From contig CAJOMB010000014.1 of NCBI GenBank assembly GCA_905235615.1, forward strand, positions 1-35,448: a stretch of DNA of 35,448 nucleotides, in the 5' to 3' direction. The stretch comes from an uncultured Bacteroidales bacterium (GTDB lineage: Bacteria; Bacteroidota; Bacteroidia; Bacteroidales; UBA932). Below are positions 1-7,331 of the stretch, one piece after another. Under the pieces are notes generated by a model. It had not been told where the DNA came from, searched no databases, and saw nothing but the letters and a program-made list of their open reading frames with translations. How positions within the stretch are numbered: position 1 is the stretch's first letter; each line of letters opens with the position of its first letter. A program made the position numbers and the translations under genes.

Positions 1-67
1 AATGTACTACAATTTACACGGAATCAATTACTTGGCTGTCAAGGCAAGGAGATATTGCCGGGCTGAC

Positions 68-1381
68 TTATTCGCAGAGAAGGGTGGCCGATGTGCAGTC
101 TTTCACCAGTACCTCCGTGTACTGCCCGGCGGCGCGGCCGGCGGCGGGGAACACGCACATCATGTTGTTGGAGGCACGGCCGCAGAGCATGGAAGGATCC
201 CGCTTGGAGGGGCCTTCCACCAGCACTTCTACGCGCTTCCCGATCTGGGCGCGGTAGCGCTCCAGGGACTTTCGGTTCTGCAGCTGGATAATCTCGTTGA
301 GGCGGCGGTTCTTTTCATCGGCCGGAACGTCGTCCTGCATGTTGCGGTTGGCCAGGGTGCCCGGGCGGTCGGAGTAGGCGAACATGAAGGCCCAGTCAAA
401 GCCCACCGCTTCCATGAGGGAGAGTGTATCCTGATGGTCCTGAAGCGTTTCCGAGCAGAAGCCCGCAATCACGTCCGTGGTGAGGCCGCACTCCGGCATC
501 ACTTCGCGGATTTTGGCCACGCGTTCCAGATACCATTCCCGGCTGTACTTGCGGCGCATCTTCTCCAACAGGCGGGTGCTCCCGGACTGGACCGGCAGGT
601 GGATGTGCTTGCAGATATTGGGATGGGCGGCCATGGTGTAGATGACCTCGTCGCTGATGTCCTTGGGGTGGGAGGTGGCAAAGCGCACACGGAGGTCCGG
701 GGCGATGGCGGCCACCCGTTCCAGCAGCCCCGCAAAGTTCACGCTTTCCGTCCCGCTCTTCCACAGGTAGCTGTCCACGTTCTGCCCCAGCAGCGTCACT
801 TCCTTATACCCCCTGGCATACACGTCACAGGCCTCCCGGACAATGGAATGGGCATCCCGGGAGCGCTCTGCCCCGCGGGTATAGGGAACCACACAGTAGG
901 AGCACACGTTGTTGCACCCGCGCATGATGGAAATAAAGGCCGATATCCCGTTGCGGTCCGTGCGTACGGGGGTAATGTCTGCATAGGTCTCATCCCTGGA
1001 CAGAAGCACGTCGATCTGCGGGCTGTCCGGGCCGATGGCATCCAGCAGCCGGGGCAGGGAACGATAGGCGTCCGGCCCCACCACCAGGTCCACCTTGTGT
1101 GTCTCCAACAGCTTGTCTTTCAGGCGTTCCGCCATGCAGCCCACGATGCCCACGATGAGGCCGGGGCGGGAGGCACGGAGCTGGTTGAAGGCCTCGATGC
1201 GGCCCCAGATACGCTGCTCCGCGTTGTCACGGATGGAACAGGTGTTGGCCAGCACCAGATCGGCCTGGTCCATCTCTTCCGTACGGGCATAGCCGGCATC
1301 CTTGAGGATGGAGAAAATGACTTCGGTGTCATTCACGTTCATCTGGCAGCCATAGGTTTCGATATAGGCTCTTTTTTCCAT
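68..1381 (-). CDS. miaB: tRNA-2-methylthio-N6-isopentenyladenosine synthase MiaB
   Basis: Radical-SAM methylthiotransferase that adds a methylthio group to i6A37 of tRNAs reading UNN codons, in the cytosol. The 437-residue protein is of normal family length. The N-terminal MTTase domain starts MEKRAYIETYGCQMN and carries the three auxiliary-cluster cysteines C12, C48 (NTCSIRDNAEQ) and C82 (GCMAERL). The radical-SAM motif CNNVCSYC gives C156, C160 and C163, and a TRAM-like RNA-binding tail ends the protein. I chose the ATG at 1381 because the MTTase domain begins there; an in-frame extension upstream runs into the divergent gene and has no family match. A TAACTTTG -7 element on the minus strand (1395-1388) lies only 6 bases before this ATG, so the mRNA may be essentially leaderless. 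It is transcribed divergently from the lipoprotein at 1422. Nothing recognisable lies in bases 1-67. Confidence 0.96.
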   Translation of the reverse strand: MEKRAYIETYGCQMNVNDTEVIFSILKDAGYARTEEMDQADLVLANTCSIRDNAEQRIWGRIEAFNQLRASRPGLIVGIVGCMAERLKDKLLETHKVDLVVGPDAYRSLPRLLDAIGPDSPQIDVLLSRDETYADITPVRTDRNGISAFISIMRGCNNVCSYCVVPYTRGAERSRDAHSIVREACDVYARGYKEVTLLGQNVDSYLWKSGTESVNFAGLLERVAAIAPDLRVRFATSHPKDISDEVIYTMAAHPNICKHIHLPVQSGSTRLLEKMRRKYSREWYLERVAKIREVMPECGLTTDVIAGFCSETLQDHQDTLSLMEAVGFDWAFMFAYSDRPGTLANRNMQDDVPADEKNRRLNEIIQLQNRKSLERYRAQIGKRVEVLVEGPSKRDPSMLCGRASNNMMCVFPAAGRAAGQYTEVLVKDCTSATLLCE

Positions 1382-1387
1382 AGGCCG

Positions 1388-1395
1388 CAAAGTTA
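1388..1395 (-). promoter_or_regulatory. putative -7 element (TAACTTTG) of miaB
   Basis: Minus-strand TAACTTTG matches the Bacteroidota TAnnTTTG element and lies 6 bases before the miaB ATG. I see no clear TTG at -33, so only half of the promoter is supported. Confidence 0.45.
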
Positions 1396-1408
1396 CGAAA
1401 AAAATAAC

Positions 1409-1416
1409 TATCTTTG
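1409..1416 (+). promoter_or_regulatory. putative -7 element (TATCTTTG) of the lipoprotein-SPOR-rpoN operon
   Basis: Plus-strand TATCTTTG matches TAnnTTTG and ends 5 bases before the GTG chosen as start of the lipoprotein gene. A GTG overlapping the last base of this element is therefore unlikely to be the start. No convincing -33 TTG is seen. Confidence 0.45.
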
Positions 1417-1421
1417 TGCTT

Positions 1422-1895
1422 GTGAAAGTTTTTAAGCATATCGGCATCTTTCTTGTAGCGGCCCTCGTGGCCACCTCCTGCGGCGTGTCCAAGGCGAAAG
1501 AAATCGCCCTCACGTCCGTAGGCATCCAGTACGTGGTTCCCACATCGGCCCGCTCCGTGGATGCCAAACTCAAACTGGGCATCAGCAATCCCTCCCGGAG
1601 TTTTGCCGTCCAGGAAGTGAGGGGGACGGTGCGTTACAAGGATAAGGAACTGGCCCATTTCGTCACCGGACCCATGGAACTGGAAGGAAAGACGGAAAAG
1701 GTCTATGACCTCCCCTGCACCATCTTCCTGGCCGAGGGCGCCTCCCTCTTGGACATCCTCATCGTGGCTTCGCAAAGAAACCTGAACGGCCTCAAGGCCG
1801 ATGTGGACATCCAGGCCGCCCTGAAGAAAAACGGCGTCCTGAGGGCTCCTTTCCGCTTCCGGGACCTGGATTTGAAAGAACTCTCTGAAAGATAA
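1422..1895 (+). CDS. LEA-type-2-like lipoprotein
   Basis: Small putative lipoprotein of 157 residues. The N-terminus (KVFKHIG, then a hydrophobic stretch, then LVATSC) is a clear SPII signal with the lipidated Cys near residue 20. The rest looks like the LEA type 2 / WHy beta-sandwich family: one domain with the pattern VDAKLKLGISNPS early on, where the family has an Asn-Pro pair. The biochemical role is unknown, and it probably sits in the periplasm on a membrane. GTG at 1422 is preferred over GTG at 1416, because the latter overlaps the -7 element. It is followed after 3 bases by the SPOR-domain gene and then rpoN, so the three are probably co-transcribed. The family call rests on pattern only and is moderate. 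Confidence 0.65.
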   Translation: MKVFKHIGIFLVAALVATSCGVSKAKEIALTSVGIQYVVPTSARSVDAKLKLGISNPSRSFAVQEVRGTVRYKDKELAHFVTGPMELEGKTEKVYDLPCTIFLAEGASLLDILIVASQRNLNGLKADVDIQAALKKNGVLRAPFRFRDLDLKELSER

Positions 1896-1898
1896 ACG

Positions 1899-2360
1899 AT
1901 GAAACGCATACTCCTTGTTTTAACCCTTACGGTCCTGTCCGCCCTGGCGCTTGGCGCACAGGAGCTTACCACCCGGAAAGCCGCCCTGGATTCCACCCTG
2001 CTGGGCCGGGACATCTTCAACGCCATCGGTGTCGGCGTCAAGGTGGAACAAAGCGCGGAAGTCCGTCAGGCCGTTGCCAAATACGTTGAATCCAACAATG
2101 GGAAAACCCTCAGCGGTTACCGCATCAGGGTCTATTATGACAATTCTCCCCAGGCGCGGGACCGTTCGGAAAGCATTGCCGCCATGCTGAAGGAGCAATA
2201 TCCGGACATGGGTGTATATCGCAGTTTCCAGAGCCCCAACTACAAGGTGCTCATCGGAGATTTCCGTAGCAAGGATGAGGCTCTCCGCGTGTTCAACGCC
2301 CTCCGCAAAGTCTATCCCACCGCGTACATCATCAAAGACGCCATCAATTACCCGCTCTAA
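1899..2360 (+). CDS. SPOR-domain periplasmic protein
   Basis: A 153-residue exported protein. Residues 1-20 form a Sec signal peptide ending in ALGAQ. The C-terminal half (about residues 75-150) looks like a SPOR domain: YRIRVYYDNS, then RSESIAAMLKEQYP, then YKVLIGDFRSKDEAL and a final hydrophobic strand. SPOR domains bind denuded peptidoglycan glycans, often at the division septum. The middle part, about residues 22-70, has no recognisable domain. The gene starts 3 bases after the lipoprotein, and its TAA overlaps the rpoN ATG (TAATG), which suggests translational coupling. Confidence 0.8.
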   Translation: MKRILLVLTLTVLSALALGAQELTTRKAALDSTLLGRDIFNAIGVGVKVEQSAEVRQAVAKYVESNNGKTLSGYRIRVYYDNSPQARDRSESIAAMLKEQYPDMGVYRSFQSPNYKVLIGDFRSKDEALRVFNALRKVYPTAYIIKDAINYPL

Positions 2361-3814
2361 TGGCCGCCATCAAACAGGGACTGGAGCAGAAACTCCAGCA
2401 GAAGCTTTCACCGCTTCAGATTCAGACCATCAAGCTGATCGAGATGCCGGTGCAGACTCTGGAGCAGTATGTACGGGAGGTTATGAATGAAAATCCCGTC
2501 ATTGATGACACGCCCCAGGGCGGCTCGGACGAGGAAGCCCGTGACGTGTCCATCTCCCAGGTGGAGGCGCAGGAACAGAGCGGCGGCTCCTTGGAGGAGA
2601 ATTACGGTCCCCAGGATGATGACATCCCTTCCTACAACCTCCACGTGAACAACTGGGGCAAGGATGAGCGGCCGGAGTACAACACTTTCTCCGTCAAACA
2701 GAGCTTTACCCAGAGCCTGCTGGAACAGCTGGGTTACCGCAATCTCACGGAGCATCAACGCACCGTGGCCAGTTTCATCATCGGCTCTTTGGACGAAGAC
2801 GGCTACCTCCGCCGGGACATCGAATCCCTGGTGGACGACCTCGCTTTCCGGGCGGGCGTGGAATCATCGGCCGAGGAGGTGGAGCAGATGCTCAAGGTCA
2901 TTCAGGAGTTCGAGCCCTCCGGCGTGGGCGCCCGGGATCTGCGGGAATGCCTGCTATTGCAACTGGAGGACAAGAAGCGCACCCCTTCCATAGACAATGC
3001 CATCCGGGTGCTGGACACCCAGTTTGATGCCTTCAAGAATCGGCATTTCCAGAAAATCATGACGCGGCTCCATTTGAGCGAAGACGAGATGAAGGACGTG
3101 CTGGAGGAAATCCGGCGGCTGAATCCCGCTCCGGGCGGACAGATTGACGATTCCTACAACGACCAGGCCCAGCAGGTGGTGCCGGATTTCCAGCTGGACT
3201 ACGAAAACGGCCAGTTCATCCTCACCATGCCGCGCTTCTCCATTCCGGAACTCCGCATCAACCGGAAGTATTCGGAAATCATGGAAAACGGCCGGTTGTC
3301 AGACTCCAAGGCGGAGAAGGAAGCCGCCAGCTTCGTGAAGCAGAAGATAGATTCGGCCAAGTGGTTCATCGAGGCCCTGCGCCAGCGCCAGAACACGCTG
3401 GAGAGCACTATGCGGGCCATCATAGACTTTCAGCACGACTACTTCGTGGACGGAGACGAGTCCTCCCTGCGGCCCATGGTTCTCAAGGATATTGCGGAGA
3501 TGACCGGATTCGACATCTCCACCATCTCCCGCGTGGTGAACAGCAAATGGATTCAGACACACTTCGGCATCTTCCCGCTCAAATATTTCTTCTCCGAAGG
3601 CCTTGAGAACAGCGATGGCGAGGAGGTGAGCACCCGCGAAATCAAGAAAGTCCTCAAGGAAATGGTGGACGCGGAAGACAAGCACAATCCCCTCACGGAC
3701 GACGAACTGGTGGACGGCCTGGCCGCCAAGGGCTACAAAGTGGCCCGCCGCACCATCGCCAAGTACCGTGCCCTTTTGGACATTCCCAAAGCCCGGATGA
3801 GACGGGAATTATAG
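2360..3814 (+). CDS. rpoN: RNA polymerase sigma-54 factor RpoN
   Basis: Sigma-54 directs RNA polymerase to -24/-12 promoters and needs AAA+ activators. The 484-residue protein has the usual three parts. The N-terminal Gln/Leu-rich region I (GLEQKLQQKLSPLQIQTIKL) binds activators and core. An acidic linker covers roughly residues 45-100. The core-binding and DNA-binding domains follow, including a helix-turn-helix (DISTISRVVNSKW) and the RpoN box ARRTIAKYR at about 462-470, which reads the -24 element. ATG at 2360 overlaps the stop of the SPOR gene. The last 6 bases overlap the end of the convergent upp gene. No sigma-54 activator gene lies in the window. Confidence 0.96.
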   Translation: MAAIKQGLEQKLQQKLSPLQIQTIKLIEMPVQTLEQYVREVMNENPVIDDTPQGGSDEEARDVSISQVEAQEQSGGSLEENYGPQDDDIPSYNLHVNNWGKDERPEYNTFSVKQSFTQSLLEQLGYRNLTEHQRTVASFIIGSLDEDGYLRRDIESLVDDLAFRAGVESSAEEVEQMLKVIQEFEPSGVGARDLRECLLLQLEDKKRTPSIDNAIRVLDTQFDAFKNRHFQKIMTRLHLSEDEMKDVLEEIRRLNPAPGGQIDDSYNDQAQQVVPDFQLDYENGQFILTMPRFSIPELRINRKYSEIMENGRLSDSKAEKEAASFVKQKIDSAKWFIEALRQRQNTLESTMRAIIDFQHDYFVDGDESSLRPMVLKDIAEMTGFDISTISRVVNSKWIQTHFGIFPLKYFFSEGLENSDGEEVSTREIKKVLKEMVDAEDKHNPLTDDELVDGLAAKGYKVARRTIAKYRALLDIPKARMRREL

Positions 3815-4462
3815 TTTTTCTCCGAAGGCCAGGTCTCCGGCGTCTCCCAAGCCGGGGATGATGTAGTTGTGGCTGGTGAGTTCCTCGTCGATGGCCGCCA
3901 CCCAGAGGGTGTAGTCCTCTCCCAGTTTCTGGCACAGCTGGTCCACCGCATAGCGGCTGGCCACCGGGCACACCATATGGACGTGTGCCGGGTCTCCGCC
4001 TTCCTCCTTCAGTTTCTTCAGGGCCGATTCCATGGAAGAGCCCGTGGCCAGCATGGGATCGGCCACGATGAGGGTTTTCCCTTCGAGGGAAGGACAGGTG
4101 CAGTAGTCTGCGAACACCTTGAAATAATCTCCCTTGCCCAGCTTGCGGAAAGTGGACAGGAAGGCGCTCTGTGCATGGTCAAACACCTGCAGGAGGCCGC
4201 TCTGAAGGGGCAGGCCCGCCCGCAGGATGGCGGCAATCACCAGGGGCGTATCCGAGGTGGGAACCGATGCGATTCCCAGCGGCGTCTGAACCTCTTTCTC
4301 CGAATAGCTCAGCTGACGGGAGATTTCGTAACCGAAGACGAATCCCACCCTTTCCAGATTGGTGCGGAAGCGCAGACTGTCTTTCTGAATACGGACATCG
4401 CGGATTTCTGCGATGAAATTGCCAAGAACCGAATTGCTTTCGGAGAGATTGATTACCTTCAT
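3809..4462 (-). CDS. upp: uracil phosphoribosyltransferase
   Basis: Pyrimidine-salvage enzyme converting uracil and PRPP to UMP in the cytosol. The 217-residue length is typical. The PRPP-binding loop VADPMLATGSS lies at residues 133-143. The uracil-binding tail is present as NYIIPGLGDAGDLAFG. The ATG at 4462 begins MKVINLSES, a normal family N-terminus. Its 3' end overlaps rpoN by 6 bases tail to tail, leaving no room for an intergenic terminator. Its probable -7 element lies within the end of radC, just upstream on the same strand. Confidence 0.95.
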   Translation of the reverse strand: MKVINLSESNSVLGNFIAEIRDVRIQKDSLRFRTNLERVGFVFGYEISRQLSYSEKEVQTPLGIASVPTSDTPLVIAAILRAGLPLQSGLLQVFDHAQSAFLSTFRKLGKGDYFKVFADYCTCPSLEGKTLIVADPMLATGSSMESALKKLKEEGGDPAHVHMVCPVASRYAVDQLCQKLGEDYTLWVAAIDEELTSHNYIIPGLGDAGDLAFGEKL

Positions 4463-4482
4463 AGCATAGGAACATTAGATCA

Positions 4483-5169
4483 CTACGCAAAGATAAGCTT
4501 TTCTTCAGAAAAAGAAAAAAATGAATCTTCCGCAACGATAATATGGTCCATCAGGCCGATTTCTACCGCCCCCAGCGCTTTGCGCAGCAGGTCTGTCTGG
4601 TGAATGTCGGCCTGGGAGGGAAGGGCCTGCCCGGAGGGATGGTTGTGCACCAGCACCACCTGGGTGCATTGTTTCTCGATGGCCCTCCGCACAATCCGGG
4701 GTGTGTCGATGAGGGTGGTCTCCATGCGGCCGATGGTAATCCTTTCCTTTCCCAGGAGATAACCGGCCCGGTTCAGGTACAGGACCCAGGATTCCTCGTG
4801 GTCCAGGTGCTTGAGGGAGGGGAGCATGATCTGGTACACCATCCGGGGGGTGGTGATGGAGCGTTTGTCTATGAGCGCCATCTCCTCGAAGCTGCGACGC
4901 CCCAGCTCCAGGGCCGCCATGATGCCGATGGCCCTTACTTCTCCCACCCCTTGGAGCTCCATGAGCCGCTCCAAAGGCATGGCTCCCAGGAGGGTGAGCC
5001 TGCCATCGGCACAGAGCAGCAGTTCCTGCGCCACTTCCACTACGTTTTTCCCTCCGGTACCGCTTCCCAGCAGGATGGCCAGCAGTTCCGCATTGGACAG
5101 GGATTTGGCTCCCCGAAGCCTCAGTTTTTCGCGGGGGCGTTCTTCCGCCACCAGTTGTTTGATTTTCAT
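4483..5169 (-). CDS. radC: RadC-family JAB1/MPN metalloprotein
   Basis: RadC/YeeS family protein of 228 residues whose cellular role is unsettled; the name comes from an old link to DNA repair. The N-terminal part carries helix-hairpin-helix-like DNA-binding sequence (GVGEVRAIGIMAALELG, about 74-90). The C-terminal half is a JAMM metalloprotease-like domain with HNHPSG (H175, H177, S179) and D188, the expected zinc ligands. The ATG at 5169 gives MKIKQLVAEERPREKL, the standard start; a longer reading to 5205 adds a hydrophobic stretch foreign to the family. A perfect 14-bp inverted repeat lies 26 bases upstream. I see no TAnnTTTG element, so transcription may come from oadA. Confidence 0.93.
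   Translation of the reverse strand: MKIKQLVAEERPREKLRLRGAKSLSNAELLAILLGSGTGGKNVVEVAQELLLCADGRLTLLGAMPLERLMELQGVGEVRAIGIMAALELGRRSFEEMALIDKRSITTPRMVYQIMLPSLKHLDHEESWVLYLNRAGYLLGKERITIGRMETTLIDTPRIVRRAIEKQCTQVVLVHNHPSGQALPSQADIHQTDLLRKALGAVEIGLMDHIIVAEDSFFSFSEEKLIFA
4488..4495 (-). promoter_or_regulatory. putative -7 element (TATCTTTG) of upp
   Basis: Minus-strand TATCTTTG, 25 bases before the upp ATG and inside the 3' end of radC. No clear -33 TTG is visible, so this is a half-site prediction. Confidence 0.45.
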
Positions 5170-5195
5170 GGCGGCAAGATAAGGGGAATAAACGA

Positions 5196-5231
5196 GAAAC
5201 AACACAATCGTAAAAAAGATTGTGTTGTTTC
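5196..5231. repeat. perfect 14-bp inverted repeat between oadA-like gene and radC
   Basis: The arms are GAAACAACACAATC (5196-5209) and its exact complement (5218-5231), with an 8-base loop of GT and six A. It is AT-rich and symmetrical. On the minus strand it follows the oadA-like gene and precedes radC. The downstream U-tract is interrupted (TCGTTTATT), so it is not a textbook terminator. It could be an operator, processing site or attenuator. Confidence 0.7.
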
Positions 5232-5285
5232 ACATGCTTTTTGTGGGTTTTGCCCGATTTTCGGCAAGAAAAATCGCCCGCTTTT

Positions 5286-7070
5286 TTACTGTACGAAGGC
5301 GATGATCTCTCCCTTGGCCACGGCGTCTCCCTGTTTGCCCAGGACGGCTACCATGAGTCCGTCCACGGCGGACACGATGTCTTCCATGCCATAGTAGGTT
5401 TGTACGTGGCCCACGACCTCGCCGGCCTTCACCTTCCGGCCCACGACGGGAGCCTTGGAGGCATCGTCCACGTCTATCTCCCACAGCAGCTGTCCCTTCA
5501 CGGGACACTGGACCGGGGTGGCCTTGGGGTACTTCTGTATATACGCTTCTACGGAGAACTTGGGCATCTCCACCACCGGACGCTCCACTACGATGGGGGC
5601 GCCGGCCTTGGCCTTGAGCTCTTCCAGTTCCTTGTTGAAGCGTTCCTTGGCCACGCCGCTGCGGTAGTCCCGGTACTGGCGCTCGTGCATGGCCAGCTCG
5701 AAGAGTTCTTCTTCATCCTCGCCGTAGTCCCAGCCTTCCTGGTCCATCATCGCACGGAACTTGGGCAGTTCGTCGGGATAGTTGTCCTGCGGGTTGCCGG
5801 TGCTGAATTCCATGCCTTTCTCCTTGGCCAAGGCCACAATTTCCGGAGCCAGCTCACCGGGCAGTCTGCCCATGTTGCCCAGAATCATGCCCCAGGTATC
5901 CTTGTCGATGGTGGTCCAGCGGGGCTTGTCGGAGAGCATGTTGAACAGGTTCATGAGGGCGGTGTTCTTCACGTACTGGCTGAAGGGCGTCACGAGCGGC
6001 GGATAGCCTAAGCGAGGCCATACGTACTCCACTTCCTCGAAGAGCTTGACCATGAGGGTGTCCAAGCTCATTTCCGGACGGCCGTGGGCACGCTGGGTGG
6101 CGTTGATGGCGCCCTGGAAGCCCTGGAGGTCCGCCATCATGGAGCCCATCATGCCGCCGGGCAGACCGCAGCCCACCAGCAGGGAGGTCATCTTGGCGTT
6201 GGAAGGGTTGATCCAGTAGCCCAGGAAATCGTCCATGAACTTCTGCGTCAGGCGGCGCACCTCCATGTAGGCGTTCATGTTGAGGTCCTTGACCAGGAAG
6301 CCGTCGCAGCGAAGCATCTCCCGGATGGTAATCACGTCCGGATGCACCTTGCCCCAGGAGAGGGGTTCCACGGCCACGTCCAAGTAATCGGCGCCGGCGC
6401 GGGCCACTTCCAGCATGGAAGCCGGGGAGAAGCCGGGGCCGGTGTGGCCGTGGTACTGCACCTTGATGTGGGGGTATTTCTTCTTGATATCGGCCACCAG
6501 CTCTCCCATCATGTTGGGCCGGCCGATGCCCGCCATGTCCTTGAGGCAAATTTCATCGGCCCCATATTCAACCACCTTGTCCACGATGTCCATGTAGTAG
6601 GCTACGGTGTGGACGGGGGAGTAGGTGATGGAGAGGGCAACCTGCGAAATCATGCCGCCCTTCTTGGCGCCGATCACGGAGCCTTTGAGGTTGCGGTGGT
6701 CGTTGAGGCCGCAGAAGGAACGGGCGATATCCGTGCCCTGCTTCTTCTTCACTTTGAACATCAGTTCCCGCACATCTAACGGCACAGGGTTCATGCGGAG
6801 GGCATTGAGACCGCGCTCCAGCATGTGCGTCTGGATGCCGGCCTTGTGGAAGGGGGCGGTCCAGGCCCGCACGGCCTTGTTGGGATTCTCGCCGAAGAGG
6901 AGATTCACCTGCTCGAAGGCGCCGCCGTTGGTTTCCACGCGGTCGAAGCAGCCCATGTCGATGATGGCCGGAGCCACCTCCACCAGCTGGTCCACCCGGG
7001 GCACATACTTGCCAGAACTCTGCCACATGTCCCTGTACACCAGGGAGAACTTGATTTCACGCTTTGCCAT
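5286..7070 (-). CDS. oxaloacetate decarboxylase alpha / pyruvate carboxylase subunit B-like carboxyltransferase with a Lys-less biotinyl-type domain
   Basis: A 594-residue protein of the OadA/PycB family, whose carboxyltransferase domain moves CO2 between oxaloacetate or pyruvate and biotin. The catalytic TIM barrel (about 1-300) shows SLVYRDMWQSS with the metal-binding Asp, a carbamylation-type Lys in CLKDMAGIGRP, and YHGHTGPG with the metal-binding His pair. The conserved C-terminal helical domain follows (WPRLGYPPLVTPFSQYVKN, GRLPGELAPEI). The last 80 residues have a biotinyl/lipoyl-like fold pattern, but the usual AMKM is replaced by TYYGME (558-563). Tyr560 stands at the position of the biotinylated Lys. 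No beta or gamma decarboxylase subunit and no biotin carboxylase gene lies in the window. How the protein is used is therefore open: a separate biotin carrier, or a non-biotin role. Confidence 0.85.
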   Translation of the reverse strand: MAKREIKFSLVYRDMWQSSGKYVPRVDQLVEVAPAIIDMGCFDRVETNGGAFEQVNLLFGENPNKAVRAWTAPFHKAGIQTHMLERGLNALRMNPVPLDVRELMFKVKKKQGTDIARSFCGLNDHRNLKGSVIGAKKGGMISQVALSITYSPVHTVAYYMDIVDKVVEYGADEICLKDMAGIGRPNMMGELVADIKKKYPHIKVQYHGHTGPGFSPASMLEVARAGADYLDVAVEPLSWGKVHPDVITIREMLRCDGFLVKDLNMNAYMEVRRLTQKFMDDFLGYWINPSNAKMTSLLVGCGLPGGMMGSMMADLQGFQGAINATQRAHGRPEMSLDTLMVKLFEEVEYVWPRLGYPPLVTPFSQYVKNTALMNLFNMLSDKPRWTTIDKDTWGMILGNMGRLPGELAPEIVALAKEKGMEFSTGNPQDNYPDELPKFRAMMDQEGWDYGEDEEELFELAMHERQYRDYRSGVAKERFNKELEELKAKAGAPIVVERPVVEMPKFSVEAYIQKYPKATPVQCPVKGQLLWEIDVDDASKAPVVGRKVKAGEVVGHVQTYYGMEDIVSAVDGLMVAVLGKQGDAVAKGEIIAFVQ

Positions 7071-7100
7071 ATTGGTAGTTTGTATAATTTCGTGTATCTA

Positions 7101-7108
7101 CAAAGGTA
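7101..7108 (-). promoter_or_regulatory. putative -7 element (TACCTTTG) of the oadA-like gene
   Basis: Minus-strand TACCTTTG ends 30 bases before the ATG at 7070, leaving a short AT-rich leader. The -33 part is not clear. Confidence 0.5.
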
Positions 7109-7167
7109 AGAATTATTCGGCTTTTCCGGAACGGAAATCTGTTTTTTTCCACCACGGCGCAAATTAT

Positions 7168-7198
7168 TTTGCAAAGCCGGAAAAAATCCGTACATTTG
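7168..7198 (+). promoter_or_regulatory. Bacteroidota-type promoter of tRNA-His
   Basis: TTTG at 7168-7171, a spacer of exactly 19 bases, then TACATTTG at 7191-7198. This is the full -33/-7 consensus, placed 12 bases before the tRNA. It is one of the two best promoters in the window. Confidence 0.8.
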
Positions 7199-7210
7199 CA
7201 GTCCAGACAT

Positions 7211-7284
7211 GGTGGATGTAGTTCAGCTGGTAGAGCATCGGATTGTGGTTCCGAGTGTCGTGGGTTCGAGCCCCATCATCCACC
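7211..7284 (+). tRNA. tRNA-His (anticodon GTG)
   Basis: The cloverleaf can be folded by eye. The acceptor arms GTGGATG (7212-7218) and CATCCAC (7277-7283) pair. The extra G at 7211 opposite C at 7284 is the G-1:C73 pair specific to tRNA-His. The anticodon stem TCGGA/TCCGA encloses TTGTGGT with anticodon GTG, and the T arm contains GGTTCGAGCCC. CCA is not encoded. It has its own promoter and a palindromic terminator. Confidence 0.96.
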
Positions 7285-7289
7285 CTAAA

Positions 7290-7317
7290 AGCCCGCAAAT
7301 CGATTTGCGGGCTTTTT
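7290..7317. terminator. bidirectional intrinsic terminator after tRNA-His
   Basis: A perfect 24-base palindrome (7290-7313, arms AGCCCGCAAATC and its complement) is followed by T5 on the plus strand and, read in reverse, by T4. It can end both the tRNA transcript and the convergent ATPase gene that stops at 7323. Confidence 0.9.
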
Positions 7318-7319
7318 AC

Positions 7320-7331
7320 AGTTTACGTTTT
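7320..7331. repeat. 12-bp direct repeat, copy 1 (overlaps the ATPase stop codon)
   Basis: AGTTTACGTTTT, identical to the copy at 8532-8543 and in the same orientation. It spans the stop codon of the ATPase gene, directly after the tRNA-His terminator. Confidence 0.6.

Noticed and set aside
5232..5285. Terminator directly after the oadA-like gene
   Set aside because: Only a 7-bp AT-rich stem (CGATTTT/AAAATCG) with no following T-tract is present on the minus strand; too weak to call.
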